Source of the DNA: Notolepis coatsorum
Lineage: Eukaryota > Chordata > Actinopteri > Aulopiformes > Paralepididae
Direction of reading: 5' to 3'
Length of the DNA: 64,000 nt
Assembly (NCBI GenBank): GCA_963971535.1
Contig: OZ020594.1
Coordinates: 114,720,418-114,784,417 of the forward strand
Both the position numbers and the translations under genes were made by a program. A model generated the notes under the pieces. That model did not search any database. It had not been told where the DNA came from and saw only the letters and a program-made list of their open reading frames with translations. Each line of letters starts with the position of its first letter. The first letter of the stretch is position 1. Shown one piece after another: positions 42,475 to 53,662 of the stretch.

Positions 42475-44222
42475 TCAAAGTACCAGGGTAGTCTACTTTG
42501 TCCCCCTTGGGTTCCTATAAGTCCCAGGTCAATGTCTGGTAGCAGTCGCTGTCGCTGCCCCCTGTTGTGGGGCCTGGAGGCTGCTAGTCGCTGCCCACTG
42601 TTGTGGAGCCTGATGGCCGCTGGTGTCAATAGGGTAGCATACTTGTGGCGTTCATCAGCTACATCAACCATCATTGTCTCTAAGCACATCCGTAGCTCCG
42701 TGTACTGTGCTCGGTTCTCATGGGTGAAGTCTGGAAACGTCGGTGTGCCAAGGTACGATGCCATGGATGACTGGCACATCGGTGAGCGTTGGGGAAGAGG
42801 CCTCCTAGGCGAGTCTCCCCGTGCGTGTCGTCTTGGGCTGGTACTTGGTGGGTACCGAAGGTCGGGTACCCAGGTGCTGTTCCTCGGGGCTGACGGTGCG
42901 TCAAACTCACCCGTGAGTGGAGTCGGGGGTTTGTAGCGCAGGGCCTCGGGGCTAACTTCTGGGCTGTACTGGACCTCCTGGTCCAGAGTACGTCGCTGCT
43001 GGTCGGGGCTGTACTGGGCCTCCTGGGCCAGAGTACGTTGCTGCTGGTCGGCTTGACGTTCCTCCTCTTCCTCCTCCTCTCCCTCTGCTAGGACCTGGAG
43101 TCTTCTGTTCAGTCTCTCGGCGTGGTCCGGTTCTTCCCGGTTGCTGGGTCTCGTATGGACCGGCCGGGGAGGGGGTTCGGAGACGTGGACAGGATCCTCC
43201 TGTTGGCGGGGTCCCGGGTCGCTTCGTCGGGTAGGGGAATGTGTCCTAGACCCATGTCTTGACGATCTCTGAGAGCTCCGTGCGGAGTGAGGGGGTGTCG
43301 CCATGGCAACCAGTTTGTCCATCAGCTCCGCCTGCAGCCGGTCGCGCTCTGCCTCGCGCTGGGCATGGGCTGCGTTGCGCTCTGCTTCGCGCTGGGCATT
43401 GGCGGCGTCGTGCTGCGCATTGGCGCTGGCCTGGGCGGCGTCACGCTGTGCGTTGGCGGCGTCGCGCTGGGCATTGGCGCTGGCATGGGCGGCGTGGAGC
43501 TGTGCATTTGCGACGTCGCGCTGTGCATTGGCGGCGGCGTGCTGTGCATCGGCGCGGCTTCTCTCAATGTTCTCTTCTGTCTGGAGGCGTCTGGTCTCCA
43601 GTCTTATGCGGTCGTCTTCACTCCTTTGTTGCGCCTGGAAGCGCTCTCGCTCGCCTGCAAAATGTTCGCGCTCGCGCGTCTGTTGCGCTTGAAGTCGATC
43701 GCGTTCGGTGGAGGCTGCCAGGGTGGCGATGAGTGCTTGCGCCAGCATCTTGTCCGCCTCGCTGGGGGAAGACGCCGTTCGGGGCGATCGGCTCCCGGCA
43801 GTACTTGTTGGAGATCCGTTCTCCTGTTGCGTACCGAGGAGATCCATCTCCTGGGTGCGCGTCTCTTCTTGTGGTGGGTCGGGTTCCATCCCGGGAGGGC
43901 TTTCTTTATCCTGGAGCTCTCCAGGGACTACCTCGTCGACGTTGTCTGGGGATAAAGTCGTGTCAGTTCCCTCCTGGTCCCCACCGTGAGCTTGGTCAGT
44001 TACATTAGAACCCACTAGGGCCTCTGTTGGCGGGGTAGCCTGGTTGATAGGGTCGGACATAATTTTACTATCCGCTTTAGTTATTTTATCCGTATTTAAT
44101 TTCCCTTTAAAGCTAGGTATTGGACTGACAGCGTATGCCTCTAGATAGGGAGGTGGCTGCCGTCTGCGCTGCGGGCGATCTAGCTTAGGAGAACCGTTTG
44201 TGGAGTGTTCGTCATCGGCCAT
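42471..44222 (-). CDS. BEL/Pao Gag, N-terminal part
   Basis: 583 codons from the first ATG after the primer site. The product is rich in Gln, Arg, Ala and Pro. After a leader (SNVTDQAHGGDQEGTD, acidic region) come about 130 residues of predicted coiled coil (RDRLQAQQTREREHFAGERE) with a tandem ANAQRDA/ANAQHDA heptad-like repeat at about residues 225-285, then Arg/Ser-rich stretches and SYLGTPTFPDFTHENRAQYT near the C-terminus. Gag here would multimerise and package RNA. The frame ends in LPWYFD-stop where a retroposon tail (42206-42474) was inserted; the Gag domain resumes on the other side. Long open frames on the opposite strand (43259-43955) are a compositional shadow. Confidence 0.85.
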   Translation of the reverse strand: MADDEHSTNGSPKLDRPQRRRQPPPYLEAYAVSPIPSFKGKLNTDKITKADSKIMSDPINQATPPTEALVGSNVTDQAHGGDQEGTDTTLSPDNVDEVVPGELQDKESPPGMEPDPPQEETRTQEMDLLGTQQENGSPTSTAGSRSPRTASSPSEADKMLAQALIATLAASTERDRLQAQQTREREHFAGERERFQAQQRSEDDRIRLETRRLQTEENIERSRADAQHAAANAQRDVANAQLHAAHASANAQRDAANAQRDAAQASANAQHDAANAQREAERNAAHAQREAERDRLQAELMDKLVAMATPPHSARSSQRSSRHGSRTHSPTRRSDPGPRQQEDPVHVSEPPPRPVHTRPSNREEPDHAERLNRRLQVLAEGEEEEEEERQADQQQRTLAQEAQYSPDQQRRTLDQEVQYSPEVSPEALRYKPPTPLTGEFDAPSAPRNSTWVPDLRYPPSTSPRRHARGDSPRRPLPQRSPMCQSSMASYLGTPTFPDFTHENRAQYTELRMCLETMMVDVADERHKYATLLTPAAIRLHNSGQRLAASRPHNRGQRQRLLPDIDLGLIGTQGGQSRLPWYFD

Positions 44223-44261
44223 GTCAATATTAATATTATATTAATATTACGCTAATTATTA

Positions 44262-44278
44262 TCCGGCTCGAAGGACCA
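44262..44278 (-). other. Primer-binding site, tRNA-Tyr
   Basis: Plus-strand tccggctcgaaggacca equals the 3' end of eukaryotic tRNA-Tyr including CCA (tRNA-Tyr begins CCTTCGA and pairs with TCGAAGG). It lies 2 bp inside the 5' LTR on the minus strand, the expected place. Confidence 0.85.
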
Positions 44279-44280
44279 AT

Positions 44281-45481
44281 TGTAACTGAGGGGTACAATT
44301 CCCTGACTGTATTAATCAAGTATGGTATCATTAAACCACTACCGTCTTATGTACATTACTGGCCATACCGTACACAAGTATATCAGATGAGAACTCCTCC
44401 ACAATGATACGGTTTCCACACAAATACTCGTTTAGAATATTTATTACATCAAAGGTATTATTACATAATATACTTTACTTTAATTGCGCTTATAAGGCAA
44501 AGGAATTATGCATAGGCAAATCAATAATAAATGTCCAATTATATCTATGGTACTCAGGGAAGATACTGGAAGGGGGGGTACTACCGGTTGTAAGCCAGCA
44601 GGGGGAGGCAATGCTCTATGCAAAGTCAATGGTTCCACAGGCGATCTTACTCCCTGTGTCAGCGGATGAAAGGTAGCCGCTGTAATCCCAGTGTGCGGCA
44701 GCCGTAGAGCCTCTGGTCCGACAGAGACAGGCTCGAATGATGTTCTCACGGGCAGGTCCCACAGCAGTGGGGTAGACGGTTCTCTGCTCCAGCAGCCACA
44801 GTCAAAGCAATGAAGAATAATAATAATCCTGCCGGAAAGGGCTCTGCTGGCGCCGGGGTAGAACCTCCGGTGCGCGGTGGTCCACAGTTGAACTTGACGT
44901 TAATACTATCCTATTTGCACGCGGCTACAAGTGCTCTATGTAGACGCACAATTACTCACTCCACGTGGTCTTTGACTCGTAATGAAGGCTTTTACTAGTA
45001 AGTAGCGAACGATACGTTGAACAAACGTATTAGGATAACACAACTCTATTTTGGGGCAATACGGGCCCTACTGCACCGCACGTTGCATAGTGGGTGAGAC
45101 GTCACTTGGGTAACTGAACAAGACTGAACTCCAACTCGAACTGAAAAGGAAGTTCTGTATCCACCTACGCCATATTTATATGTACGGGGGACAAATAGTG
45201 CCAATCTCATTTCTGTCGCCGTATCCCTGGGCAAGAGCGGACATGCACAGACATGTCGTGTCGGTAGCTTTCAAGTCGGCTCTAGGGGGTAAGTCACTGG
45301 CGCTGGTGGCACGCCATCCAATAAGAGAATGAAATATTATGGTCTGTGTAACTAGGCTAAAGGGACATTCCGTGTATATGTACAAAGAATACACAAGGGA
45401 TATCAAACGATATACAAATATTATGCAATATATATCAATCAATAAATACATATATTCGGTTTAATCTGACCCTTTGTAACA
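44281..45481 (-). repeat. 5' LTR of BEL/Pao element (1201 bp)
   Basis: Upstream LTR with respect to the coding strand. Near-identical to the 3' LTR except for the 12-bp block and a few base changes, indicating a recent insertion. Confidence 0.95.
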
Positions 45482-46540
45482 AATATAGTTACATACACTT
45501 TCAATCATGAGGTCCATTGAGTTTGACTAATGATGCATTACTAAATACTAATATGTGTACACTGCAAGTGCTTTTATTGAGAGCAGTATCACATGTTTTA
45601 GCCTAGGCTACTGTAGATGCCTAGCTAAGGAGCTAGCTAACTAAACAGTTACCTTTCTTAGTTGATTCTATGCTAACCAGTGTTCTCAATTTTGAAATAA
45701 AGCAGAAGTGTAAAAATCATTCCCTAAGGGATAATTATCACAAATATACCCGGACTTTAAAGTTCAGTGTGAATTGGTTTTTAAAGCTAATTTAAGAGTG
45801 GTAAACGTATAAGGGGGGTTAGCATCGGCCTATATACTAGTTACAGAATGCCATGGAGAGAAAGAAAACTGAAGAACATTAAAAAGCAGCTGACAAATGC
45901 GGTGAGAGGCAGCTTCTCCTTGAAAGATTGGGTCCAAAGCAACAACAGTCAGGGAGGAGATAAGGATAAAGGTATGGATTTGTGAGTCCTCACTGCTAGC
46001 TCAATGTACTAGCTTGTCTCGCAGAGCCATAATTTGGATTATCACTGAGAATCCGGTGCCAACATGGTCAAGAATACTCATTTTGGACAGAAGATGTGTC
46101 TTAAACATTTACATTGACCAACCAATTGCTAGGTGCCCCTGCCCTTCAAACAGCCTGAGTCCACCACTGCGTGAATGAGAGTGTGAAAAGTGTATTGATA
46201 CATTTCCCCACAGCCCACTGTAGTACATTCAACTGCTTAGGCCAAAATGTATGAGACACTTTATAAACAACAAAGTGGCTAGTTAGGTAGCAAACTATTT
46301 GTTTTTGATCAAGGTCTTTTTATTGTACATTTTCAACTATACAAAACAGTAGGCTACATTGTGACACACATACAGAAATAAACATATTATGGGGTTACAT
46401 TCTCTGCTTAAATTATTTCGACAAATGTCAAGAAAGGTTGCCAAATTGCAGAAAATCTCAAAACAGACCCTTCTGTAGCTTGATACATTGCATAATATAA
46501 TCCAGTGGGATTAAAATGATAAAGTCCAGCGTATTTTATT
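45482..46540. other. Non-genic; possible hAT relic
   Basis: Mostly AT-rich. At 45849-45950 the plus strand reads MERKKTEEH, stop, KAADKCGERQLLLERL, a weak resemblance to hAT N-termini. At 46140-46169 ttcaaacagcctgagtccac then cactg resembles a hAT end (complement CAGTGGTGGACTCAGG). No left end found. Confidence 0.3.
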
Positions 46541-46857
46541 AGACTTTGTCTCAGGGACCCTCCATCTGAGAAGATCTTTGTTGTTGGATGTGATTTAGTC
46601 CAGAGATTAGCTTCTATAGCTGAGATAACAGTAGTAAGTGAAACCTATGATCAGGATAATCAGAATATACTGTATTCTCTCATTGGCTATTGGCCCCATT
46701 TTTCTGGGGACCCTCTGGAACTACTGGAAGGACTCCTGGTTTAAGAACCACTGGCTTAATACACGACAGCTGCTCCAAATCCTCTGAGTCTGGCTCTGGT
46801 GATAGTTACCTCATAATCGTCCTGTGCCCCGCAGTGGCGTGGAGCGACATAAAACAA

Positions 46858-48540
46858 AGTACATGGGGATCCTATTGAGTACACGGTTTAGTATGAGTAC
46901 ATGGGGATCCTATTGAGTATACGGTTTAGTATGAGTACATGGGGATCCTATTGAGTATACGGTTTAGTATGAGTACATGGGGATCCTATTGAGTATACGG
47001 TTTAGTATAAGTACATGGGGATCCTATTGAGTATACGGTTTAGTATAAGTACATGGGGATCCTATTGAGTATACGGTTTAGTATGAGTACATGGGGATGC
47101 TATTGAATATACTGTTTAGGATAAGTACATGGGGATCCTATTGAGTATACGGTTTAGTATGAGTACATGGGGATGCTATTGAATATACTGTTTAGTATGA
47201 GTACATGGGGATCCTATTGAGTATACGGTTTAGTATGAGTACATGGGGATCCTATTGAGTATATGGTTTAGTATGAGTACATGGGGATCCTATTGAGTAT
47301 ACGGTTTAGTATGAGTGCATGGGGATCCTATTGAGTATACGGTTTAGGATAAGTACATGGGGATCCTATTGAGTACACGGTTTAGTATGAGTACATGGGG
47401 ATCCTATTGAGTATACGGTTTAGTATGAGTACATGGGGATCCTATTGAGTATACGGTTTAGTATGAGTACATGGGGATCCTATTGAGTATACGGTTTAGT
47501 ATAAGTACATGGGGATCCTATTGAGTATACGGTTTAGTATGAGTACATGGGGATGCTATTGAATATACTGTTTAGGATAAGTACATGGGGATCCTATTGA
47601 GTATACGGTTTAGTATGAGTACATGGGGATCCTTTTGAGTATACGGTTTAGTATGAGTACATGGGGATGCTATTGAATATACTGTTTAGTATGAGTACAT
47701 GGGGATCCTATTGAGTATACGGTTTAGTATGAGTACACGGGGATCCTATTGAGTATACGGTTTAGTATGAGTGCATGGGGATCCTATTGAGTATACGGTT
47801 TAGTATGAGTACATGGAGATCCTATTGAATATACTGTTTAGGATAAGTACATGGAGATCCTATTGAGTATACGGTTTCGTATGAGTACATGGGGATCCTA
47901 TTGAATATATTGTTTAGTATGAGTACATGGGGATCCTATTGAGTATACGGTTTAGTATGAGTACATGGGGATCCTATTGAGTATACGGTTTAGTATGAGT
48001 ACATGGGGATCCTATTGAATATACTGTTTAGTATGAGTACATGGGGATCCTATTGAATATACTGTTCAGTATGAGTACATGGGGATCCTATTGAGTATAC
48101 GGTTTAGTATGAGTACATGGGGATCCTATTTAGTATACGGTTTAGTATGAGTGCATGGGGATCCTATTGAGTATACGGTTTAGTATGAGTGCATGGGGAT
48201 CCTATTGAGTATACGGTTTAGTATGAGTACATGGAGATCCTAGTGAATATACTGTTTAGGATAAGTACATGGAGATCCTATTGAGTATACGGTTTCGTAT
48301 GAGTACATGGGGATCCTATTGAATATATTGTTTAGTATGAGTACATGGGGATCCTATTGAGTATACAGTTTAGTATGAGTACATGGGGATCCTATTGAAT
48401 ATACTGTTTAGTATGAGTACATGGGGATCCTATTGAATATACGGTTTAGTATGAGTACATGGGGATCCTATTGAATATACTGTTTAGGATAAGTACATGG
48501 GGATCATATTGAATATACTGTTTAGGATAAGTACATGGGG
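46858..48540. repeat. 38-bp satellite array, about 44 units
   Basis: Uninterrupted head-to-tail array with a 38-bp period (for example acatgg at 46861 and again at 46899). The unit has an AGTACATGGGGATCCTATT half, usually with a BamHI-type GGATCC, and an AT-rich half occurring in two main forms, GAGTATACGGTTTAGTAT and GAATATACTGTTTAGGAT. The variants intermix, and longer blocks repeat (for example 47760-47990 and 48140-48350), so expansion included multi-unit duplications. It sits between gacataaaacaaagt and agtctactctgagctt, which in the paralogous locus flank a single unit-like sequence (about 1078-1116). It lies just 3' of ZNF-B. Confidence 0.97.
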
Positions 48541-48556
48541 AAAGTCTACTCTGAGC

Positions 48557-50322
48557 TTAAACTGAACTAATGTTTTTTTTTTCAGTACGAGTTCTCACGT
48601 GTCTCTTCAGATTTTCTTTGCTATTGAACCCTTTTCCACAAACTGAACAACTAAATGGTTTCTCTCCTGCATGAGTCATCATGTGTCTCCTCAGATGTCC
48701 CTTCAAACTGAACACGTTCCCACAAACTGAACAACTAAATGGTTTCTCTCCAGTATGAGTTATTGCGTGTCTCCTCAGATCTCCTTTCTGACTGAACCCT
48801 TTCCCACAAACTGAACAACTAAGTGGTTTCTCTCCTGTATGAGTCATCATGTGTGTCTTCAAATATTGCTTCGTACTGAACCCTTTCCCACAAACTGAAC
48901 AACTAAATGGTTTCTCTCCAGTATGAGTTATTGCGTGTCTCTTCAGAACTCCTTTCTGACTGAACCCTTTCCCACAAACTGAACAACTAAATGGTTTCTC
49001 TCCAGTATGAGTCATCATGTGCGTCTTCAGATCTTCCTTCCTACTGAACCCTTTCCCACAAACTGAACAACTAAATGGTTTCTCTCTTGTATGAGTTATC
49101 ATGTGGTTCTTCATATGTCCCTTCATACTGAACCCTTTCCCACAAACTGAACAACTAAATGGTTTCTCTCCTGTATGAGTCATCATGTGTCTCCTCAGAG
49201 CTTGCTTCCTACTGAACACTTTCCCACAAACTGAACAACTAAATTGTTTCTCTCCAATATGCTTATTTATGTGTATCTTCAGATGTCCCTGCTTTCTGAA
49301 CCCAGGACTGCTGTTAGACAAACTTTGTATTTTCTGTGTCTTCTTTGGTTTCAGAGTCATCAAACCTGGCCCTGCACTCTCCTTCCATTCATCATCGTCA
49401 TTGGTCTCAGTTTCATAACTGTCATCATCACTATAATCAGTCTCAGTTTCAGAACTGTCATCACTGTCATCAGTCTCATTTCCCGAACAGTCTGAAGAGA
49501 GGAGCTGGCCATCTCTAGTTGGTTCTAAATCACCAGCTGGATCTAAGTTACTGGTTAGTTCTGCTACTCCACAGTCCTCTCCTTCAGGTTCTGTTTTCAT
49601 CTGTTCAGTTGAAGTGCTGGGTAAAGAGTATGTTTCTCTGTTTCTCTCCCTTTGGGTTTGAAGAGGCTGATCATTCTTTTCACCATCTTCACATTTCACT
49701 GGGTCTACTGTGATCTTGGAGCGATCAGCTTCTTCCAGCCCTGGATGTAGTTCAACTTTAATCTGTAGGAGCTCTGGGTCCTGGGTTTGGCTGAGTTGTG
49801 AGGACAGAATATTCTCTCCGTCATGTTCATATTTCACAGGATGTAAGATCATCTTGCAACGATCAGACTCCTCTAGATCTTCACATAGTTCCTCCTGTTC
49901 CTCTTTAATCTTTATGGACTGTGGGTCCTGGGTTTGGTTAAACCACGAGGACTGAGGTTTCTCTTCATCATGTTCACTCTTCACAGAGACAGGGTTGAAT
50001 GTGACCTTCATGATATCAGCCTCCTGCAGACCTTGGAGCTGCTCTCCCTCCTGACTGGTCCAGAGTTCCTCCTGTTCCTCTTTCATCTGTAGGGGCTCTG
50101 TGTCCTGGGTTTGGCTGAGCTGTGAGGACTGAGGTTTCTCTTCATCATGTTCACTCTTCACAGAGACAGGAAGCTCCTCTCCCTCCTGACTGATCCAGAG
50201 TTCCTCCTGTTCCTCTTTCATCTGTAGGAGCTCTGGCTCCTCCTGGTCCAGACTGGGGCTCCTCTCCTGCTGCTCAGGGGGAACCTCCTCTTCACAGATA
50301 AACAGTTGTAAGCCAAGGGAGT
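48557..50322 (-). CDS. C2H2 zinc-finger protein, terminal exon (ZNF-B, paralogue of ZNF-A)
   Basis: Second fish poly-zinc-finger exon, same strand and same acceptor context (TTTCTAG before ACTCCC, AG at 50323-50324) as ZNF-A. Coding is open from the acceptor; the first in-exon ATG is at 50221, giving 554 residues. Compared with ZNF-A the leader carries one extra KEEQEELW...VKSEHDEEKPQS module and an acidic insert of roughly 25 residues (DDSSETETDYSDDDSYETET region). Eight finger units lie at about 327-546. The first seven are canonical; the last reads HVRTRT, with the final zinc-binding His replaced by Arg. The exon ends in EKKNISSV, the homologue of the sequence after the ZNF-A stop. Helix residues differ between paralogues at most fingers, so DNA targets probably differ. 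No matching upstream exons were found between 50.3 and 64 kb. Confidence 0.88.
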
Positions 50323-50446
50323 CTAGAAAGAAGAAGAATTTAAATGTAATTTGTTGTAACCATTACTTTTGAAAGTAACAAACACTACACTCTTGCCAGG
50401 AAAGTAACATGTTGAACGAATAGGCCTATATAGGGATGCACAACAA

Positions 50447-50530
50447 TGTCCGACTGGACAAGTAAAAAAAGAAGATATATATAAATATTCCCCAATATTA
50501 CTTGTCCCGGACAAATGGCGAGTGTCTTCT
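50447..50530. repeat. Short palindromic MITE-like unit
   Basis: tgtccgactggacaagtaa and ttacttgtcccggacaaa are imperfect inverted ends about 80 bp apart, located just where homology between the ZNF-A and ZNF-B introns stops. Confidence 0.4.
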
Positions 50531-50546
50531 GAGTGCTTGCTTAGTT

Positions 50547-53085
50547 CATCGGTTCTCAACAGGGGTGCCGCGGAGAGATGCCAGGGGTGCCGCGAGATGC
50601 CTGGGAATGTTTCTTAAAAAATATGGAATGACAACTATTTAACTAAACAAATAGTCTATCTAGTGCTTCATGTGTATACAATAATTGCCTAATCTAATAA
50701 TGAACTAAAAAAGAAATCGATCAAAATGTCTTCACACGTTTCGTAAACAATTATAGAAACTTCACCAACTTAACGTCCGCGCGAGGTGTCATTACTTTTA
50801 CCAACCCATTTCCAGAGCAGTCGCATTCGTGTGACATCACGGGTCCTATGTCCGTTATCAAGGAAATGCCAAGCGGCTATGGGCAATCGTCGTCATTGAA
50901 AATTGATAATCACTAAATGCATTCAGTGCTGGATCTAATCAAATGGATTTATCGAGACACGTTATGGAAAGTTCAAGACCGGACCACACAGCTTCTGAAA
51001 AGTGCTAATTACACACTTCCGACGGCGATGGTCTACTCGCCAAGTGCAGAACAAGTGAGTGTATCAGCCGCTGTGTTATGATTATTATGATACAAAATGT
51101 GAATGAATGAATGAATGAAAACGGTATATAACAGATAAACAGTAAAAGGCACTCTGCAGATTACATTTATATATAGCTGTTTTATACGTCAACATTGTAT
51201 TGCTCAACAAAGAATGACAGGATGTGATGTCATAATCAATCGTCACCTCGCTAGAATAATATTTCCAACGTGAACCGCAAAGCTGAATTTTCACACAAAA
51301 TGGACATGTTTTTAACTCGTTCATCGAAACAGGTTACAGTTACCAATACCAATTCAGTACCTTCCAGTACCAATTCGACCGCTGAGATTGCCCCAGTCTC
51401 GGACACAGATGATGACACAGAAGCTGTTAATAATAAAAAGCTAAAATGCTTGGCTAAAGGCTTTGTTGTATTCCCTGGGAGCAAAAGCTCACCACAACCA
51501 CAATGTGTCATTTGTTCTCAAGTGCTATCCAACAAGTCTTTGGCACCCTCCAAGTTGATCAGACATTTACAGACAAAACATGGCCATTACAAGGACAAGA
51601 CCAGGGCATTTTTTGAGCGAAAGGCAAAAGAGCTATGTGGTACACAAGCAGGGATTAAAGTGAGTACTGCTGTGGATAAGAAACTGCTTAAAATATCATA
51701 TGTCGTGGCCCAGAAGATAGCTCAAGATAAAAAGCCTCATACTATCGGGGAAACCTTGGTTATGCCTTGTGCAACTGAGATAGTCAGAGAATTGTTTGGA
51801 GAGTAAAAGGCCAAGCAATTATCAAAAATACCGATGTCAAATGACACTGTTAAACGCCGCATCTCGTCAATGTCGGAGGATATAATGGTACAGTGCGCTG
51901 CACGCCTTTGTGGAAATGATTTCGCCATCCAATTAGACGAGTCGACAGACGTGTCTAAAATGTCCCATCTACTCTCATACGTTCGCTATGAATGGGAAAA
52001 GGAGGGAAGACTTTTTGTTTTGTAAAGAGCTCAAGACGACTACAACGGCAAAAGATGTTTTTGAAGCACTGGATGATTTCATGAGGTCAAATGGAATAAG
52101 CTGGAGCAACTGCATTGGAGTGTGCACAGATGGAGCCGCGGCAATGACAGGCAGACACACCGGAGTAGTTCAAAGAATAAAAGCCGTCGCTCGCCGTGCC
52201 GTCTCAATGCATTGTGTTCTGCACAGAGACGTGCTTGCCGCAAAGGACATTGATCCCAGGCTCCACGAAGTTTTGAACAATGCTGTGACCATTGTGAACT
52301 TTGTTAAAGCAAGAGCCACAAACTCCAGGTTATTCACTGCCCTCTGTGAAGAGGTGGGTTCTGACTATCATTCCCTGCTCATGCATACTGAGGTAAGATG
52401 GCTGTCCCGGGGAAACATGTTGATGCGCCTGTTCAGCCTCAGGAAGGAACTGCATACCTTCCTTTTAGACAAGAAACCTGAACTGGCTGAGCTCTTCAAG
52501 GATGAGAAGTGGTTGGCTCAACTCAGCTACCTTGCAGACATCTTTAATGAAACAAACAAACTCAACAAAACAATGCAGGGTGGGAACACAAACATCATTA
52601 CCCAGCATGAAAGAGTGGATGCTTTCAAAAGAAAGTTACAAATGTGGAAAAATCGAGCCTCATCAGGAATCACCGATATGTTCAAACAGTTGCATGCCTT
52701 CCTTCAGGAGAAAAACATGGATTTCAGAACCATTAAGCGCCAGGTAACAGCACACTTGTCAGGGATGTTGGACAAGTTCAACAGTTATTTCCCTGAACTC
52801 AGCGAGGAGGAAGTAGCTACCTACCTGTGGATAAAGAACCCCTTTACAGACGACATCGAGATGAAGCTTCCTGACACATATCCATCCAAACTCTTGGAAG
52901 AACTCATTGATATATCATCCGATGCCACCTGGAGAGCTCGTTTCGGTGAAGTGCCCCTGGAAACATTTTGGTCAGAGTGTGGTGCTGAGTACCAAGTAAC
53001 TCACGATTCAGCACTTAAGGTGTTGATACCTGTTGGAGCCAAAAGCCCTTCTGTTTATTTAGTTTTATTTTAACTCATGGTGCAG
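50547..53085 (+). mobile_element. ZBED/SCAND3-type hAT element, 3' end missing
   Basis: Begins near catcggttctcaacaggggt then gccgcgg, resembling hAT ends CAGTGGTTCTCAA...GGGGTGCCG. A pseudogene transposase follows. Downstream of 53085 no matching right end is seen. Confidence 0.7.
51270..53073 (+). pseudogene. ZBED5/SCAND3-like hAT transposase, broken
   Basis: Block 1 (51270-51806): BED-type finger PQCVICSQVLSNKSLAPSKL, IRHLQTKH, then HTIGETLVMPCATEIV. An in-frame TAA (51804-51806) interrupts; the same frame continues as LSKIPMSNDTVKRRISSMSE and FAIQLDESTDVSKM, then shifts near 52000 to the frame 51988-53073 (FLFCKELKTTTTAKDVFEAL, GVCTDGAAAMTGRHTGVVQR, MHCVLHRDVLAAK, LLMHTEVRWLSRGNMLMRLF). 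The DxxTD, CTDGAAAM and TEVRWLSRG blocks are hAT RNase-H-fold signatures. The protein stops after ALKVLIPVG: the C-terminal dimerisation region with the catalytic Glu-containing end is lost. One stop, one frameshift and truncation mean it is inactive. It is not a domesticated gene. Confidence 0.9.
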
Positions 53086-53662
53086 AGGTGTGGCATTATC
53101 AGTCACCATGGCAACCACCACAGGGGGTGGTTACCCATATATACTGATCAGTGTGCGCAAGGGGAATAGCCAAACAGTTTTTGACCGTGTCTTGTCGTGT
53201 TCGTGTTGATGTGCCGTATAGGTCGGCGTGCAGTGTAATTAGTAAAAAGAGTTTTTGTATATATTTTTTGGTTGATAATGGTCAATAAAAGGATTGGCAT
53301 ATCGAAAATGATACGAGCACTCTGGACATTGAATTCTTCAAGCATGCGTCTAACTCAAGCCAGACCACATGCCCCTCGCAGTAGGCCTATAGGTAAAGGC
53401 TCTACATTAGTAAAAAACTAAGGCTCTTCGTTTGAAATGAACAATTGCCTTTCTTATTTATTGGAAGGCGAGGATAATCGCGCTCGGCGCTCACGATTCA
53501 ACAGCTGATCTGCGAGACAGCGTGCTCTGCGCTCAACATTTTAATTTTTTTACTTTGACCAGTCAGCTGGTTCTTTTAGCGTTTATCGCTTTTTTCTGGT
53601 CAAGCATGACCGACAGAAACAGGTTGAATGGGGGTATAGATCGGGGGAAAGACACTCTGAGA

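Larger units (their letters stand above)
38748..45481 (-). mobile_element. BEL/Pao LTR retrotransposon, internally deleted
   Basis: Complete LTR-to-LTR element with a 5-bp target duplication aatat (38743-38747 and 45482-45486). LTRs begin TGTTACAAAG and end CTCAGTTACA on the coding strand. The tRNA-Tyr primer site and polypurine tract are in the expected places. Gag and protease are present; reverse transcriptase, RNase H and most integrase are missing. It cannot move alone but has intact cis signals. Confidence 0.95.
46540..50440. repeat. Segmental duplication, copy 2 (ZNF-B locus)
   Basis: Direct-orientation homologue of 400-2832, about 46 kb away. Its 3' flank (46553-46680) matches 404-545, and its intron start (50325-50440) matches 2718-2832. 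The copy is longer because of the 38-bp satellite and additional leader modules in the exon. Confidence 0.8.

Noticed and set aside
43259..43955. Plus-strand ORFs of 157 and 222 codons
   Set aside because: Antisense shadow of the repeat-rich BEL Gag; no recognisable motif and composition mirrors the coding strand.
46858..48540. CRISPR-like regular repeats
   Set aside because: Units are directly adjacent with no unique spacers, the setting is a vertebrate genome, and the array derives from flanking ZNF sequence.
51270..53073. Domesticated ZBED5/SCAND3 host gene
   Set aside because: Internal stop, frameshift, missing C-terminus and a hAT-like left end fit a dead transposon.
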